Below, piece by piece: positions 8,267 through 16,982 of a stretch of 64,000 bases of DNA. A program made the translations under genes and the position numbers. How positions within the stretch are numbered: position 1 is the first letter of the stretch; every line of letters starts with the position of its first letter. A model generated the notes under the pieces. That model was not told the origin of the DNA. It did no database searches and saw only the letters and a list, made by a program, of their open reading frames with translations. Location: the NCBI RefSeq assembly GCF_001865575.2, contig NZ_CP017561.2:1488001-1552000 (forward strand), written 5' to 3'. The DNA comes from Paraburkholderia sprentiae WSM5005. Lineage in GTDB: Bacteria; Pseudomonadota; Gammaproteobacteria; Burkholderiales; Burkholderiaceae.

Positions 8267-9823
8267 TCAGTCGATCTGTTTTTGCCACGCGGCGAACAGG
8301 CCGCCGCATATCGCGACGCCAATCAGAAAATAGAAGCCGTCGACCGACGCGAGGAAACTCGCCTGCTGCGCGACCGACCGGCTAATCGACGCGATCGCGA
8401 GCGCGTGGACGTCGCTCGTCGCATGACCGGCGGCGGCGAAGCCGCGGGCCAGCGTCGCAAGCGTGTTCCGGTAGACCGGATTGTACGGATTCACGGACTC
8501 CGCCAGGCGACTTTGATGCAGCGCGAGCCGATGCTGCTCGATGATGATCACCGAGGCGGTCGCAAAGGAGATCGTCAATTGCCTCACGATGTTTTTCAAC
8601 CGGTAGCCGTGCGTGAACTCCTCGATCGCGAAGATGCGGAACGTCAGATTCGCGACCGGCAGCACGATGAACAGCAACAGCAGGCCGCGCAGCAGCAGTG
8701 GCACGACGAGCGCCGCCTCGCCGACCTCGGGCGACATGCGCGTCATCCACGCGGCGGTGAACGCGGCAAGCGCGAAACCCGGCACGATGATCCACTTCTT
8801 GCGCGGCAGCAGCTTCGCGTAGCGCAGATAGACGAACAGCGCACTCGCCGAAATCAGCGACGTCGCACCAACCAGTCGCCCGGTGTTCTCGACCGGATAG
8901 CCGAGGCCGCCTTCGAGAAAGCGCGAAATCAGATAACTGAACACCGTCGTCATGTAGTAGTAGAACATGTACAGCACGATGCCGACCTGGAACACCTTCT
9001 CGCGCAATGCATGTAGGCGCACGAGCGGCGCGGGGTGATGCCACTGGTGATACACGAACCAGCCGAGCGCGGCGCTGCCCGCCACCGTCAGCACGATCAG
9101 CGCCGGCGACGCACTGAACAGCTCGAAGCGTACTTGCTGCATGACGATCTGCAGCGCGCCTTGCGCAAATGCGAAGATCAGGTACGGCCAAAAATGCGCG
9201 GAGCCGCGTTCCTCGGGCAGCCGATTGCCGACCTCGGGCAGCGCCAGCAGCGCGAACACCGCGAACAGCACGCCGGCGGGCAGCGTGCACGCGAACAACG
9301 CGCGCCAGTCGAAATAGCCGACCAGTTGTCCGCCGACGAGCGGCGCAAGCGCGCTCGCGAATACGATCAGCAGCAGGAACGCGCGCGTGGCCGCGGGCCG
9401 CTGCTGCGTCGTGAAACTCATCTGGATCAGGATGCGGCAGGTGCCCATCATCGGGCCGATGAAGTAGCCTTGAAAGCCGCGCGCGAACGCTAGTTCGATC
9501 GACGATTCGCTGAGTGCCGCGGCGGCCGCGCCGGCCGAATAGAGCAGCATGCAGCCGGCCACATAACGTCGGTAGCCGAAACGCTCGACCCACCATTCCT
9601 GCTGCAAGATGCCGAGCACCGCCGCGACCGCATAGGCGCTGGACGCCCACACCAGCTCGTCCGGCGATGCATTGACGCCACCGGCGATATAGCTGGCGAA
9701 AAACGAGAAGATCGCGTTGTCGAAATAGTCGAGACCGGTGATGACCGCGAGCACCCACGGGAAAAAGTCGCCGCGCAGCTTATCGACGCTGAACCATGCG
9801 GCGCGGAACGAGCCGGGGTTCAT
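8267..9823 (-). CDS. MFS transporter, EmrB/QacA (DHA2, probably 14-helix) type
   Basis: The 518-residue membrane protein opens with a DHA2-like first half: a first helix with DYFDNAIFSFF, the GILQQEWWVERFGYRRYV loop in place of motif A, and RGFQGYFIGPMMGTCRILI in helix 4. DHA2 members export drugs, dyes or organic acids by proton antiport. Its ATG overlaps the stop codon of the merR gene by four bases (ATGA at 9823-9820), so translation is coupled and the regulator very probably controls this pump. The substrate cannot be read from the sequence. Confidence 0.88.
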   Translation of the reverse strand: MNPGSFRAAWFSVDKLRGDFFPWVLAVITGLDYFDNAIFSFFASYIAGGVNASPDELVWASSAYAVAAVLGILQQEWWVERFGYRRYVAGCMLLYSAGAAAAALSESSIELAFARGFQGYFIGPMMGTCRILIQMSFTTQQRPAATRAFLLLIVFASALAPLVGGQLVGYFDWRALFACTLPAGVLFAVFALLALPEVGNRLPEERGSAHFWPYLIFAFAQGALQIVMQQVRFELFSASPALIVLTVAGSAALGWFVYHQWHHPAPLVRLHALREKVFQVGIVLYMFYYYMTTVFSYLISRFLEGGLGYPVENTGRLVGATSLISASALFVYLRYAKLLPRKKWIIVPGFALAAFTAAWMTRMSPEVGEAALVVPLLLRGLLLLFIVLPVANLTFRIFAIEEFTHGYRLKNIVRQLTISFATASVIIIEQHRLALHQSRLAESVNPYNPVYRNTLATLARGFAAAGHATSDVHALAIASISRSVAQQASFLASVDGFYFLIGVAICGGLFAAWQKQID

Positions 9824-10374
9824 GACGATTTGGCCGATGTGACGGTGCGGGATTTGCCTGTGCGCTTGCTGCGCGCCGTGGCGGGTTTTTCAGCCGCGCC
9901 GGTCTGTCGGGCGCGCGCGCGCCGACGCTGTTCGAGCAATTGGTCGGCGTTTTCGCCGGCGAGGCGTCGCTCCAGATAGTCGAGGTCGGGGACCAGTTCG
10001 GCGCGCAATGCCTGTGCTTCTTTCAGTTCGCGGCGCACCGCTTCGATGCGGGCGTCGAGCGCTTGCACCTGCTTGGCGATCGCGTCGCGAATCTGCTGCA
10101 GCGATTCGGTCGAAAAACGATGACCGCCTTCGACCGGTTCGAGCGGCCGCTTCAGCATTTCGGTGATGCTATGCAGCGAGAAACCGAGCGAGCGCAAGCG
10201 CAGAACGCGCGCGAAGCGCTTCAGGTCTTCCTCGTCGTACAGACGGTAGCGGCCTTCGCTGCGGGTCGGCGACACGAGGCCGCGTTCCTCGTAGTACTTC
10301 AGCGTGCGCGGTGTGACGCCGAGACGGTCGGCGGCGTCGCGCACGGTCAATAGCGCGGGGGAGTCCTTCGGCAT
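9820..10374 (-). CDS. MerR family transcriptional regulator
   Basis: The 184-residue protein has an N-terminal winged helix-turn-helix of MerR type (LLTVRDAADRLGVTPRTLKYYEERGLV, then SEGRYRLYDEEDLKRF and LRLRSLGFSLHSI). A dimerisation coiled coil follows (about 95-145) and then a basic tail. The short C-terminal part has no obvious ligand cysteines, so metal sensing is unlikely. The start at 10374 (MPKDSPALL) was chosen because the longer reading frame upstream (NVNVNV...) merely translates the operator palindrome. The MFS gene overlaps it by four bases. Autoregulation from the promoter at 10404-10437 is inferred. Confidence 0.92.
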   Translation of the reverse strand: MPKDSPALLTVRDAADRLGVTPRTLKYYEERGLVSPTRSEGRYRLYDEEDLKRFARVLRLRSLGFSLHSITEMLKRPLEPVEGGHRFSTESLQQIRDAIAKQVQALDARIEAVRRELKEAQALRAELVPDLDYLERRLAGENADQLLEQRRRARARQTGAAEKPATARSKRTGKSRTVTSAKSS

Positions 10375-10403
10375 GGCGGTGACGGCAGGGGTGAATTGTC
10401 GGC

Positions 10404-10437
10404 ATTGTACTGCAACGTGTACGTTAACGTTCACGTT
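10404..10437 (-). promoter_or_regulatory. MerR-type promoter/operator of the merR-MFS-mtfA operon
   Basis: On the minus strand GTGAAC (10434-10429) and TACAAT (10409-10404) are separated by 19 bases, the over-long spacer typical of MerR-activated promoters. A 24-bp near-palindrome (10414-10437, centred on GTTAAC, one mismatched pair) covers the -35 box and most of the spacer. The arms are AACGTGTACGTT and AACGTTCACGTT. The merR ATG is 30 bases downstream of the -10 box. Confidence 0.72.
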
Positions 10438-10476
10438 GAGGCGGCGCACCGCTTCGGGCGGAGGGGACGATGGACG

Positions 10477-10510
10477 AAAAAAAACCGCTCGCAATTTGCG
10501 AGCGGTTTTT
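10477..10510 (-). terminator. Intrinsic terminator of rho
   Basis: The perfect inverted repeat ACCGCTCGCAA / TTGCGAGCGGT is flanked by eight A on the left and five T on the right. It lies about 50 bases after the rho stop codon and separates rho from merR. Confidence 0.88.
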
Positions 10511-10557
10511 CATGCGGTTTAGTTGCCGGCTAATGCAGCCAGCATGGACGTCGCGTG

Positions 10558-11826
10558 TTAGCTGCCGCCACCACGACGCATCATGTCGAAGAACTCGGAG
10601 TTGCTCTTCGTCTGGCGGATCTTGTCGAGCAGGAATTCCATCGACTCGACTTCGTCCATGTCGTGAATGAACTTGCGCAGCACCCAGATCTTCTGCAGCA
10701 CTTCCGGCTTGATCAGCAGTTCTTCACGGCGCGTGCCCGACTTGTTCAGGTTGATCGACGGGTAGACGCGTTTCTCGGCGAGACGGCGCTCGAGGTGCAC
10801 TTCCATGTTGCCTGTGCCCTTGAACTCTTCGTAGATGACGTCGTCCATGCGGCTGCCGGTTTCGATCAGCGCCGTGCCGATGATGGTCAGCGATCCGCCT
10901 TCCTCGATGTTGCGGGCCGCGCCGAAGAAGCGCTTCGGGCGCTGCAACGCGTTCGCGTCGACACCGCCCGTCAGCACCTTGCCCGAGGCCGGCACGACGG
11001 TGTTGTAGGCGCGCGCGAGACGCGTGATCGAGTCGAGCAGAATCACGACGTCGTTCTTCATTTCGACGAGGCGCTTGGCCTTCTCGATCACCATTTCGGC
11101 GACCTGCACGTGACGTGCGGCGGGTTCGTCGAACGTTGAGGCGATCACTTCGCCGGCCACTGAACGCTGCATTTCCGTCACTTCTTCCGGGCGCTCGTCG
11201 ATCAGCAGCACGAACAGCACGACGTCGGGATGGTTCTGCTTGATCGCGTGCGCGATGTGCTGAAGCATCACGGTCTTGCCCGACTTCGGCGACGCGACGA
11301 GCAGCCCGCGCTGGCCCTTGCCGATCGGCGCGATCATGTCGATGATGCGGCCGGTCACGTTCTCTTCGCCGCGCATTTCGCGCTCGAGCAGCAGCACCTT
11401 GTTCGGGTGCAGCGGCGTCAGGTTTTCGAACATGATCTTGTGCTTCGAGGCCTCCGGCGGCTGGCCGTTGACCTTATCCACCTTCACCAGCGCGAAATAG
11501 CGCTCGCCGTCTTTCGGCGTGCGCACTTCGCCTTCGATCGTGTCGCCCGTATGCAGGTTGAAGCGGCGGATTTGCGACGGGCTGATGTAGATGTCATCCG
11601 TGCTGGCGAGGTAGGAGGTTTCCGGCGAACGCAGGAAGCCGAAACCGTCCGGCAGCACTTCGAGGGTGCCGTCGCCGAAGATCGTGTCGCCCGCTTTGGC
11701 TCGTTTTTTTAGAATGGCGAACATCAATTCCTGCTTGCGCAGGCGGTTCGCGCTCTCGATCTCGAGGCCATTGGCCATCTCGATCAATTGGGAGACGTGC
11801 TGAGTCTTAAGCTCGGATAAATGCAT
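10558..11826 (-). CDS. rho: Transcription termination factor Rho
   Basis: The 422-residue protein is a hexameric RNA-dependent ATPase that ends transcription. It has the N-terminal helical domain ([15 protein letters not shown]), the cold-shock-like primary RNA site with RNP1 GFGFL (61-65), Walker A ASPKSGKT (178-185), Walker B VILLD (261-265), the Q-loop region VLTGGVD and the R-loop [11 protein letters not shown]. Length matches the family. The start at 11826 is the conserved MHLSEL; an earlier in-frame ATG at 11892 adds unrelated residues. No strong Shine-Dalgarno sequence is present. The gene lies downstream of trxA on the same strand and ends at a strong terminator. Confidence 0.98.
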   Translation of the reverse strand: MHLSELKTQHVSQLIEMANGLEIESANRLRKQELMFAILKKRAKAGDTIFGDGTLEVLPDGFGFLRSPETSYLASTDDIYISPSQIRRFNLHTGDTIEGEVRTPKDGERYFALVKVDKVNGQPPEASKHKIMFENLTPLHPNKVLLLEREMRGEENVTGRIIDMIAPIGKGQRGLLVASPKSGKTVMLQHIAHAIKQNHPDVVLFVLLIDERPEEVTEMQRSVAGEVIASTFDEPAARHVQVAEMVIEKAKRLVEMKNDVVILLDSITRLARAYNTVVPASGKVLTGGVDANALQRPKRFFGAARNIEEGGSLTIIGTALIETGSRMDDVIYEEFKGTGNMEVHLERRLAEKRVYPSINLNKSGTRREELLIKPEVLQKIWVLRKFIHDMDEVESMEFLLDKIRQTKSNSEFFDMMRRGGGS

Positions 11827-12078
11827 ACGGAGAACCCGCAGGAGAAGGTGCGACGAAATGAAATCTGGGAGGAGGGTGAGCGGAGCGCTCAAAGACTTAC
11901 ACGTCTGTTCGACGTTTTGTGGATTCTAGCATAGCACACGCCAATTTCCGCCAGTGCGGCGGCGTGGCATCTTTGTCGTCAAGCGTGTTGCCGGCTGACA
12001 ACACGTTTGACCGGCGGGCGCGACGGTTTGCTTACCTGATGCGCCCGCTTCTCGAGCGGGTTGTGGCGCGCTGCTGCT

Positions 12079-12405
12079 TTACAGGTTGCCGTCGAGGAAC
12101 GCGGTGAGTTGCGACTTCGACAGAGCACCGACCTTCTGCGCCGCGACCGCGCCGTTCTTGAACAGGATCAGCGTGGGGATGCCGCGCACGCCGAACTTGA
12201 CCGGCGTGGACTGATGCTCGTCGACGTTGATCTTCGCCACTTGCAGGCGATCGGCGTAATCCTTCGCGACTTCGTCGAGGATCGGCGCGATCATCTTGCA
12301 CGGACCGCACCATTCGGCCCAGAAATCGAGCAACACGGGTTTATCGGATTTCACGACGTCCTGTTCGAATGATGCGTCGCTGATATGCTTGATTTGTTCG
12401 CTCAT
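12079..12405 (-). CDS. trxA: Thioredoxin 1
   Basis: The 108-residue thioredoxin has active site WCGPC (Cys33, Cys36), the [14 protein letters not shown] helix, a buried aspartate before it (LLDFWA) and the cis-proline loop GIPT (Pro77). It reduces cytoplasmic disulfides using thioredoxin reductase. The length equals that of E. coli TrxA. AGAGG lies 9 bases before the ATG. It sits upstream of rho in the same direction, the usual trxA-rho order of beta- and gammaproteobacteria, with a 252-base gap. That gap holds a small GC hairpin (12044-12060) without a T-run. Confidence 0.97.
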   Translation of the reverse strand: MSEQIKHISDASFEQDVVKSDKPVLLDFWAEWCGPCKMIAPILDEVAKDYADRLQVAKINVDEHQSTPVKFGVRGIPTLILFKNGAVAAQKVGALSKSQLTAFLDGNL

Positions 12406-12909
12406 TTATGAATACCTCTGTCGGTTCGAGGCCCGCCTGAATTGCTCGCCACGATACGTCAAAAACCGGGAAATTTCCGTTCGCTTTCCGCATCCAGAGC
12501 CTCGCCGCGCACGTCTGTGAATATCGGAAAAACCACCTGAAAAAAGCGCCGGATTTTCACGAATGTGCGGAAAGCGTCATGTTTGCGGGTCTTCCAACTG
12601 GCAGTGTAGCTTAATTCGCTATGCGTTGCCGATGGCGATAGTACTGGTTAGGGCAGTGGGGCTAATGCGCCGCCGCGGCAGCGTCGGCCGGTTTCTGCGG
12701 CTGCCGGATGCCGCGTTGAAAGCTAGATGGTAGCGGGCCCGGCGAACTCAAGTGCCGCGCGTGGCGGGCGTCGCCGCGCTTGCCGGCAGAGCGCGAGGCG
12801 GCGCGCAGGAAGCGCGCAAAAAGCGGCGCGATGCAGTCCGAACCGGCGCGTCCTCCGCTTTGCGCGGATCAACAGTCGCACAATGTGCGCGGCAATGATA
12901 GAATCTTTC
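12406..12909. other. Divergent intergenic region trxA / ffs
   Basis: About 500 bases separate trxA (minus) from the SRP RNA (plus). A possible trxA promoter is TCGGCA and TACACT with an 18-base spacer on the minus strand (12632-12603), about 190 bases from the ATG. Beyond this and the ffs -10 box I see nothing. Short open frames across it have no recognisable product. Confidence 0.5.
12899..12904 (+). promoter_or_regulatory. -10 box of the SRP RNA gene
   Basis: TAGAAT ends six bases before the predicted first base of the RNA. A recognisable -35 hexamer at 17 bases is poor (TCGCAC). Confidence 0.5.
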
Positions 12910-13009
12910 GTGACGGGCCTCCTCGCATGGAGGGATGGTCAATCTGGTCAGGTCGGGAACGAAGCAGCCACAGCCGTTTTCCACCAGTGCCGAGGGTCGG
13001 GCTCGTCAC
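12910..13009 (+). ncRNA. ffs: Signal recognition particle 4.5S RNA (small bacterial SRP RNA)
   Basis: The conserved Ffh-binding helix 8 is present at 12946-12969, reading GGTCAGGTC, then GGGAAC, then GAAGCAGCC. The E. coli pair next to the GGAA tetraloop is C-G; here it is G-C, a compensatory swap that keeps the stem. The ends pair (GTGACG at 12910-12915 with CGTCAC at 13004-13009, CCTCG with CGAGG further in), giving a roughly 100-base hairpin. A pyrimidine/T-rich tract follows. Its position just before dnaX is the usual one in Burkholderiaceae. Exact ends are estimated from the pairing. Confidence 0.9.
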
Positions 13010-13181
13010 CTTCCTTTGTTGTTCTTTCTTCGCGGCCGTTTTCACGGTTTCTCTGCAGCTTCCCCACAGTCATTCCCAGCTTCCGCATTGATCGCTCGCC
13101 GCGTTTTGACGCAGCATCAGCGTGGCCGCGTGGCGCTCTCGTGCGTCTTCCTGAATCGGTTTTGCGCGGCATTGTTACTGA

Positions 13182-13187
13182 TACAAT
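13182..13187 (+). promoter_or_regulatory. -10 box immediately upstream of dnaX
   Basis: TACAAT ends six bases before the dnaX ATG, so the predicted mRNA start coincides with the start codon. The -35 region is weak (TTTTGC at 16 bases). No Shine-Dalgarno sequence lies between. Confidence 0.45.
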
Positions 13188-13193
13188 TTCCGG

Positions 13194-15722
13194 ATGACCT
13201 ATCAAGTTCTCGCACGCAAATGGCGGCCGAAGGATTTCGCTTCGCTCGTCGGACAGGAGCACGTGGTGCGCGCGCTCACCCATGCGCTCGACGGCGGCCG
13301 TCTGCACCATGCGTATTTGTTTACGGGTACCCGCGGCGTCGGCAAGACTACGTTGTCGCGCATCTTCGCGAAGGCGCTCAATTGCGAGACCGGCGTGACG
13401 TCGACGCCGTGCGGCGTGTGCCGTGCGTGCCGCGAGATCGACGAAGGGCGCTTTGTCGATTACGTCGAGATGGACGCGGCGAGCAATCGCGGCGTCGATG
13501 AAATGGCCGCGCTGCTCGAGCGCGCGGTGTACGCGCCCGTCGATGCGCGCTTCAAGGTCTACATGATCGACGAAGTGCACATGCTGACGAACCACGCGTT
13601 CAACGCGATGCTGAAGACGCTCGAAGAGCCGCCGCCGCACGTCAAGTTCATCCTCGCGACGACCGACCCGCAGAAGATTCCGGTCACCGTGCTGTCGCGC
13701 TGTCTGCAGTTCAATCTGAAGCAGATGCCGGCCGGCCATATCGTGTCGCATCTCGAACGCATCCTCGGCGAAGAGGGCGTGCCGCACGAGGCGCAGGCGC
13801 TGCGCCTGCTCGCGCGCGCGGCCGACGGGTCCATGCGCGACGCGCTGTCGCTGACCGATCAGGCGATTGCCTATTCGGCGAATCAGGTCAGCGAAGACGC
13901 GGTGCGCGGCATGCTCGGCGCGCTCGACCAAAGCTATCTGATCCGATTGCTCGACGCGCTCGCGCAGGGCGACGGCGCGGCGGTGCTGTCTGTCGCCGAC
14001 GAGATGGCATTGCGCAGCCTGTCGTTCTCGACGGCGCTGCAGGATCTGGCGAGCCTGCTGCATCGGATCGCGTGGGCGCAGTTCGCGCCTTCGTCGGTGC
14101 TCGACGAATGGCCGGAGGCCGCCGATTTACGCCGCTTTGCCGATGCGTTGAGCGCCGAGCAGGTGCAACTGTTCTATCAGATCGCGACCATCGGCCGAAG
14201 CGAACTCGGCCTCGCACCCGACGAATACGCGGGCTTCACGATGACGCTGCTGCGCATGCTCGCGTTCGAGCCGGCGCCGACAGACGGCGGTGGTGGAGCG
14301 GCGGGAGCCGCCGGCACGCAGACCGGTGCGGCCAGCGCCGGTGTAAAGCGCTCCGGTGCGCCGACCGTGGCGGCACTGCGCGCGCTGTCGCCGTCGTCCG
14401 CAACGGCCATGGCCGCAGCCACACCGGATGGTGAACCGCCGGTTGGCGTGGTCGTCGAGGGCCACGGCGATGCGACGAAATCCACCGCGCAGCTTGCTAT
14501 GCCGATTGCGAAGCCCGCAGCCGACCCCGTGCAAGACAACGTAGCGCGGCCATCGCTCGAAGTCGAAGCCGCGCGCACGACGGTCCGGTCGCCTGCCGCC
14601 ACCGCACGCCCGCTGGCGCCGTGGGAAGACGCGCCCGAGAACGATGGCGCCAGAATCGCCAGTTCGAGCGCGCCGGTCTCGAACGAAGTTGGCGACACCG
14701 ACCCTGCGTCGGCATCGAGCGCGCCTGCCACTGCCGCACCGGCGCGCGCGGAGCAAGCCGCGTCGCCAGAGCCGGAGCCGCGGCAGGAACTGGCGACGAC
14801 CGCTTCAGCGGCGGCGGAGCCGACCGCAGCCGACCCCGCGCCGCGCCGCCCCGGCGGCGCCACCGCCGCGCTCGACGTGCTGCGCAACGCAGGCATGAAA
14901 GTATCGTCCGATCGTGGCCGCGCAAATACCGCCACCGCCGCGCCCGGCACGTCGACACGCGCCGCGCCGCGCGTGATCGTGCCTGTGCCGACGCCTGCCG
15001 TGCCGCGCCGCGCGTCGCAAGAGCCGGCCGCGCATGCTGCGCTCGCCGCCAACGCAAACAACGGCATCAGCAGCAACGCGCAAGAGCACAGCGCGTCGCT
15101 CCCACCTTGGGACGACATGCCGCCTGACGACTACATGCCGCTATCGGCCGCGGACGATGCCTACTTCATTCCGCCAGACGAAAATTTCGTGCCGGTCTTC
15201 GACCGCGGCCCCGACGACGTCCGGATGGACGGCCCGGCCGGGCAGGCCGCCGCGCCCGCGCCGGTCGTCGATACGCGGCCGCTGCCGCCAGCCGTGCCGC
15301 TCGATCCGCTCGGTTTCACCGGCGACTGGCCCGCGCTCGCCGTCGATCTGCCGCTGAAAGGCATCTCGTATCAGCTTGCGTTCAACAGCGAACTGATGGC
15401 GCTCGAGGGCAGCACGCTGAAGTTGAACGTGCCGGTGCCGCAATACGCTGAAGCGTCGCAAGTCGCTAAACTGAAGTCAGCGCTCGTCGAGCGGCTCGGC
15501 CAGAACGTCGACGTGCAGGTCGAAGTCGGCCCGGCGCGCCGTACCGCCGCCGCGCACGACGCGAAGCTGCGCGCGCAACGCCAGCAGGAAGCCGAGCGCG
15601 AGATCAGCGCCGATCCGTTCGTGCAGTCGCTGATTCGCGAGTTCGGCGCGAGCATCGTGCCGGGCTCGATCCGCCCGATTACGCCCGACGCCGCGCCGAA
15701 CGGCGCGTCGCCGGCGGCTTGA
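13194..15722 (+). CDS. dnaX: DNA polymerase III subunits tau/gamma
   Basis: The 842-residue clamp-loader ATPase starts with the conserved [15 protein letters not shown]. It shows Walker A GTRGVGKT (45-52), zinc-module cysteines 64, 73, 76 and 79, Walker B VYMIDE (122-127) and the SRC motif (168-170). Domain III ends near residue 358. A 340-residue Ala/Pro/Thr-rich linker follows (about 360-700), and then a C-terminal domain that would contact the polymerase alpha subunit ([15 protein letters not shown]). The protein is longer than E. coli tau (643) because of the linker. I saw no A-AAA-AAG slippery site, so a frameshift-made gamma is not supported. ybaB and recR follow. Confidence 0.97.
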   Translation: MTYQVLARKWRPKDFASLVGQEHVVRALTHALDGGRLHHAYLFTGTRGVGKTTLSRIFAKALNCETGVTSTPCGVCRACREIDEGRFVDYVEMDAASNRGVDEMAALLERAVYAPVDARFKVYMIDEVHMLTNHAFNAMLKTLEEPPPHVKFILATTDPQKIPVTVLSRCLQFNLKQMPAGHIVSHLERILGEEGVPHEAQALRLLARAADGSMRDALSLTDQAIAYSANQVSEDAVRGMLGALDQSYLIRLLDALAQGDGAAVLSVADEMALRSLSFSTALQDLASLLHRIAWAQFAPSSVLDEWPEAADLRRFADALSAEQVQLFYQIATIGRSELGLAPDEYAGFTMTLLRMLAFEPAPTDGGGGAAGAAGTQTGAASAGVKRSGAPTVAALRALSPSSATAMAAATPDGEPPVGVVVEGHGDATKSTAQLAMPIAKPAADPVQDNVARPSLEVEAARTTVRSPAATARPLAPWEDAPENDGARIASSSAPVSNEVGDTDPASASSAPATAAPARAEQAASPEPEPRQELATTASAAAEPTAADPAPRRPGGATAALDVLRNAGMKVSSDRGRANTATAAPGTSTRAAPRVIVPVPTPAVPRRASQEPAAHAALAANANNGISSNAQEHSASLPPWDDMPPDDYMPLSAADDAYFIPPDENFVPVFDRGPDDVRMDGPAGQAAAPAPVVDTRPLPPAVPLDPLGFTGDWPALAVDLPLKGISYQLAFNSELMALEGSTLKLNVPVPQYAEASQVAKLKSALVERLGQNVDVQVEVGPARRTAAAHDAKLRAQRQQEAEREISADPFVQSLIREFGASIVPGSIRPITPDAAPNGASPAA

Positions 15723-15795
15723 TTCATCGTTCGCGGCGTCGTCGCAGCGCGGCGCCGGAATACCCGATTTCACGCTATCTAGAAGGAGCACGTCC

Positions 15796-16122
15796 ATGAT
15801 GAAAGGCCAACTCGCCGGGCTGATGAAACAAGCCCAGCAGATGCAGGAAAACATGAAGAAGATGCAGGAGCAACTCGCGCTGATCGAAGTCGAGGGGCAG
15901 TCGGGCGCCGGTCTCGTCAAGGTGACGATGACCTGCAAGAACGACGTGCGCCGCGTGTCGATCGACCCGAGTCTGCTCGCCGACGACAAGGACATGCTGG
16001 AAGATCTCGTCGCCGCTGCGTTCAATGATGCCGTGCGCAAGGCCGAGGCGACCGCGCAGGAAAAGATGGGCGGCATGACCGCCGGCCTGCCGCTGCCGCC
16101 GGGCTTCAAGCTGCCGTTCTAA
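15796..16122 (+). CDS. ybaB: YbaB/EbfC family nucleoid-associated protein
   Basis: The 108-residue protein starts [20 protein letters not shown], the coiled-coil N-terminus of the family. It continues with [25 protein letters not shown] and the glycine-rich end [17 protein letters not shown]. Family members are small DNA-binding dimers. Placement between dnaX and recR is conserved across many bacteria. AGAAGGAG is well placed upstream of the ATG. The 73-base gap after dnaX and the shared direction suggest one operon with dnaX and recR. Confidence 0.95.
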   Translation: MMKGQLAGLMKQAQQMQENMKKMQEQLALIEVEGQSGAGLVKVTMTCKNDVRRVSIDPSLLADDKDMLEDLVAAAFNDAVRKAEATAQEKMGGMTAGLPLPPGFKLPF

Positions 16123-16311
16123 GCCCGCGCACCTGATAGCGGGCTCGAGCGGGCAAGCGCCGCGGCGGTGATCGCCCCGGTGTCAGCGCAAACGCTCGCT
16201 GGCCGCGCGCCGCGCGCAGGCTGGCAACGTCGAAAGCGCAGCCCGGTTCGAGCTCTGCCCCCGCATCCAAATTCGCCTACCCGGGCACCACCCACGTCGA
16301 CGCCGATCCGC

Positions 16312-16908
16312 ATGAAACAACCTTCCGCCCTGTCGGCGCTCGTCGAAGCGCTGCGCGTGCTGCCCGGTGTCGGGCCGAAGTCCGCGCAACGCATGGCGTA
16401 TCACCTGATGCAGCACGATCGCGAAGGCGCCGAAAAGCTGGGCCGCTCGCTGCTGTTCGCGACCGAGCATCTGCGTCACTGCGAAAAGTGCAACACGTTT
16501 ACCGAGGCGCAGATCTGCGAGGTGTGCCTCGATGAGGCGCGCGATCCGTCGCTGCTGTGCGTCGTCGAGACGCCGGCCGACCAGATCATGCTCGAACAGA
16601 CGATGACCTATCGCGGCCTCTATTTCGTGCTGATGGGGCGGTTGAGTCCGCTCGACGGCATCGGCCCGAAGGAAATCCATTTCGACCGGCTCGTGAAGCG
16701 CGCGTCGGACGGCGTCGTCAAGGAAGTCGTGCTGGCCACCAATTTCACCAACGAAGGCGAGGCCACCGCGCATTACCTCGGGCAGACGCTGAAGGCGCGC
16801 GGCCTCGTCGTGACGCGTCTCGCGCGCGGCGTGCCGGTGGGCGGCGAGCTCGAGTATGTCGACGCGGGCACGATCGCGCGCGCGATGCTCGACCGTCGTT
16901 CGATGTAG
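16312..16908 (+). CDS. recR: Recombination mediator protein RecR
   Basis: The 198-residue RecR has a helix-hairpin-helix ([19 protein letters not shown]), a four-cysteine zinc finger (Cys57, 60, 69, 72) and a Toprim domain ([14 protein letters not shown], then [14 protein letters not shown]). With RecF/RecO it loads RecA at gaps. The length equals E. coli RecR (201). The start at 16312 ([10 protein letters not shown]) was preferred to an in-frame ATG at 16168, whose extra 48 residues are arginine/proline-rich translation of the spacer. It follows ybaB in the conserved order. Confidence 0.97.
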   Translation: MKQPSALSALVEALRVLPGVGPKSAQRMAYHLMQHDREGAEKLGRSLLFATEHLRHCEKCNTFTEAQICEVCLDEARDPSLLCVVETPADQIMLEQTMTYRGLYFVLMGRLSPLDGIGPKEIHFDRLVKRASDGVVKEVVLATNFTNEGEATAHYLGQTLKARGLVVTRLARGVPVGGELEYVDAGTIARAMLDRRSM

Positions 16909-16982
16909 CCACGCGACGTCCGTTGCCGGCCGCAGTCGCCGTGCACGCACGCGTCGCCATTTCTGGCCGACAAAGGAGACTC

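Noticed and set aside
10375..10494. N-terminal extension of the MerR gene beginning MRAVFFRPS
   Set aside because: Its NVNVNVHV segment is the operator palindrome translated, and the promoter -10 lies inside it.
12044..12060. CCCGCT/AGCGGG hairpin after trxA
   Set aside because: It has a short stem and no T-run on either strand, so it is not called as a terminator.
12727..13197. Open frame across the region upstream of dnaX
   Set aside because: It crosses the SRP RNA gene, which has conserved structure. The predicted peptide is Arg/Ser-rich and unrecognisable.
13194..15722. Programmed frameshift in dnaX as in E. coli
   Set aside because: No A-AAA-AAG type slippery heptamer was seen near the end of domain III.
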